Shown here piece by piece: positions 62,701-64,000 of a stretch of DNA of 64,000 bases. Position numbers and translations under genes: made by a program. The notes below the pieces were generated by a model. It worked only from the letters and a program-made list of their open reading frames with translations, had not been told where the DNA came from and searched no databases. The DNA is from Chrysomallon squamiferum (taxonomy: Eukaryota > Mollusca > Gastropoda > Neomphalida > Peltospiridae). How positions within the stretch are numbered: position 1 is the stretch's first letter; the number at the start of each line of letters is the position of its first letter. The stretch lies in contig CM022669.1 of the NCBI GenBank assembly GCA_012295275.1, positions 2,037,140-2,101,139 on the forward strand, written 5' to 3'.

Positions 62701-62923
62701 TTTGTTCTTCTTATTGTTGTTTTTCTTTCTTTCTTTCTTTTTTCTTTTTTAACTCTAGCTTTAAACCTACTGATAATTTTGAATGTATCTGATATTAAAT
62801 GAGAGAAAAGCAGATGTTTTTTTTTCTACTTCGATCTATATCTAATACGGAGAACATTTCATGAATACTTTGGGAAAAATATATTTGTAATAGCAATATT
62901 CAAAATCCAGCATATACAGACGA
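59631..62923. other. intergenic between SAXO-D and the DUF885 gene
   Basis: A TGACGTAA CRE-like site lies at 59819-59826, about 215 bp upstream of the SAXO-D ATG. Repeats are (TA)n near 60815-60842, (TTA)n at about 60859-60915, AAT at about 62478-62526 and ATT/GTT at about 62610-62690. A less repetitive patch at 61050-61330 has a short open frame of about 34 codons that was not recognised. Confidence 0.6.
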
Positions 62924-63246
62924 ATGATGAAGGTATGTTTTAATAGCTGATCAAAATGTCAAAACACAACATAAAACCAAATGTTTTATTTTACATTCAT
63001 ACAGTGACAGATGTTGATGAAATAAAACCTTCAGTCTAATATACATATATTAAACCGGAATAATATATTTATTTGGTTTTACGCAATAATCATTTTCGTT
63101 TGTTTATGTTATGATTTCTTTTTTTTTATTATTATACTACCGCTTTGATTACTCAGTTATCTCCTTGTTTACTAATTGAATTAGTTTATTAAATTATTTG
63201 TTTCATCAATTTCTGTTTATCTGTTTATATACATATACATATAAAA

Positions 63247-63297
<51 letters not shown>

Positions 63298-64000
63298 CAT
63301 CTATTGATATATTTATTTATCTCTTTGTTTATCAGATTTCCCAATTCTTGAGCAAAACAAACCTGTTCATTCTTCTGTTGTCTCTGGTACTGCTGTCACG
63401 TGTTACAGGTAGGTGTAGATAAAAATAAAACTTAACATTAAATCAAACTAATTATTTTTATTTCTTGTATTAAAAACATTGAACAAAAACAACAAACTTA
63501 TTTTAATAATATTATTATTTACTGGAAATTTCTACAAAGGGTATAGAAATAAAGTTTTATACTGTGACATTCTATTTCCCATCCTAGTCCTTTGTGTCTG
63601 TTTTAGGTGCGGAGTGTATTTCAGTAACTTATTACTAACAAAAAATAAATCGGACCCGATTCCCGATAAACATATATTTAAAATTATTATTATTTTTTTT
63701 TTTTTTTTTTTTTTTTTTATCGGTGAACGGGCCAGATTTTTTTTTTTTTTTTTTTTTTTTCACTACCTATGTGGCTTTTCATTATGCTGCATTGTATTTA
63801 TTTATTTATTTAATTTTATGTCTATATATGAAAGGTGATTTTTCCAGCGGATGCCAGGTCACGGCTGAAAAATGTACAAGATGAATTCTTTGAGTGGAGA
63901 TTATCGTCTTCGCCTGATTTTGCTTCCTATATAGGCGTACACAAGTATGATGATCGGGTGGCAGACTTGAGTATGAAAGCTCTCGAGGACACGAAGGCAA
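62924..64000 (+). CDS. secreted DUF885-family protein, 5' end
   Basis: Only the start is in the window. Exons are 62924-62932 (MMK), 63336-63408 and 63848 to beyond 64000. The second exon encodes a hydrophobic signal core (NLFILLLSLVLLSRVT) and has a strong pyrimidine tract before its acceptor. The third begins ADARSRLKNVQDEFFEW and continues SPDFASYIGVHKYDDR and ADLSMKAL, which matches the N-terminal pattern of DUF885 proteins (an acidic-Trp segment, then P-x-x-A-x-x-x-G-x-x-x-Y-D-D-R, then D-x-S). DUF885 proteins are thought to have a metallopeptidase-like fold; function in animals is not established. The 9-nt first exon is a hypothesis chosen because its frame fits. A T-rich intron with two long T runs (about 63689-63718 and 63738-63760) precedes the third exon. 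Confidence 0.7.

Overview
This is a eukaryotic, animal-like window. It is very AT-rich, with genes split into many short exons by GT-AG introns and microsatellite tracts (CT/GA, TA, CA/GT, ATT, ACT, TTC, GATA/GACA) every few kilobases. The gene content (secreted vWA-domain proteins, an ALDH1-type aldehyde dehydrogenase, SAXO-type axonemal microtubule proteins, a DUF885 protein) and the compact, microsatellite-rich texture suggest a ciliated invertebrate, most likely a mollusc or another spiralian. The species cannot be read from the sequence. All gene models below were built by hand from splice sites and reading frame. In every complete model the coding exons sum to a whole number of codons.

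Layout. (1) 2689-10213 (+) and 16485-13114 (-): two tail-to-tail secreted von Willebrand factor A proteins of 624 and 437 aa, clearly paralogous. The first has two intact metal-binding (MIDAS) sites and the second has none. (2) 27212-20605 (-): a complete 14-exon ALDH1-class aldehyde dehydrogenase of 496 aa with all catalytic residues. (3) 33938-59605: a cluster of four SAXO/FAM154-like genes (called A to D here) in alternating orientation: A (+, 33938-44709), B (-, 52142-47580), C (+, 53786-56263), D (-, 59605-57357). (4) 62924-64000 (+): the 5' end of a secreted DUF885-family protein that runs off the window.

The SAXO cluster is the most remarkable part. Genes C and D each encode one six-module unit (about 34 aa per module). 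Gene A starts with the same multi-exon six-module unit and then adds five more units inside one long exon. These repeat at exactly 612 nt (204 aa = 6 x 34) with no length change until a single extra base in the fifth unit shifts the frame and ends the protein early. Gene B keeps six recognisable modules, with a divergent N-terminus spread over short exons and a cysteine-rich tail. B and C are divergent (starts 1.6 kb apart), and full cAMP-response-element palindromes lie near the starts of B, C and the first vWA gene. SAXO proteins line ciliary and flagellar microtubules, so the cluster probably serves cilia or sperm tails. This is inferred from the family.

The remaining DNA is intergenic or intronic: microsatellites, a 51-bp minisatellite next to a foldback element, a 40-bp minisatellite, two pogo/Tigger-type DNA transposon remnants inside SAXO introns, and no recognisable RNA genes.
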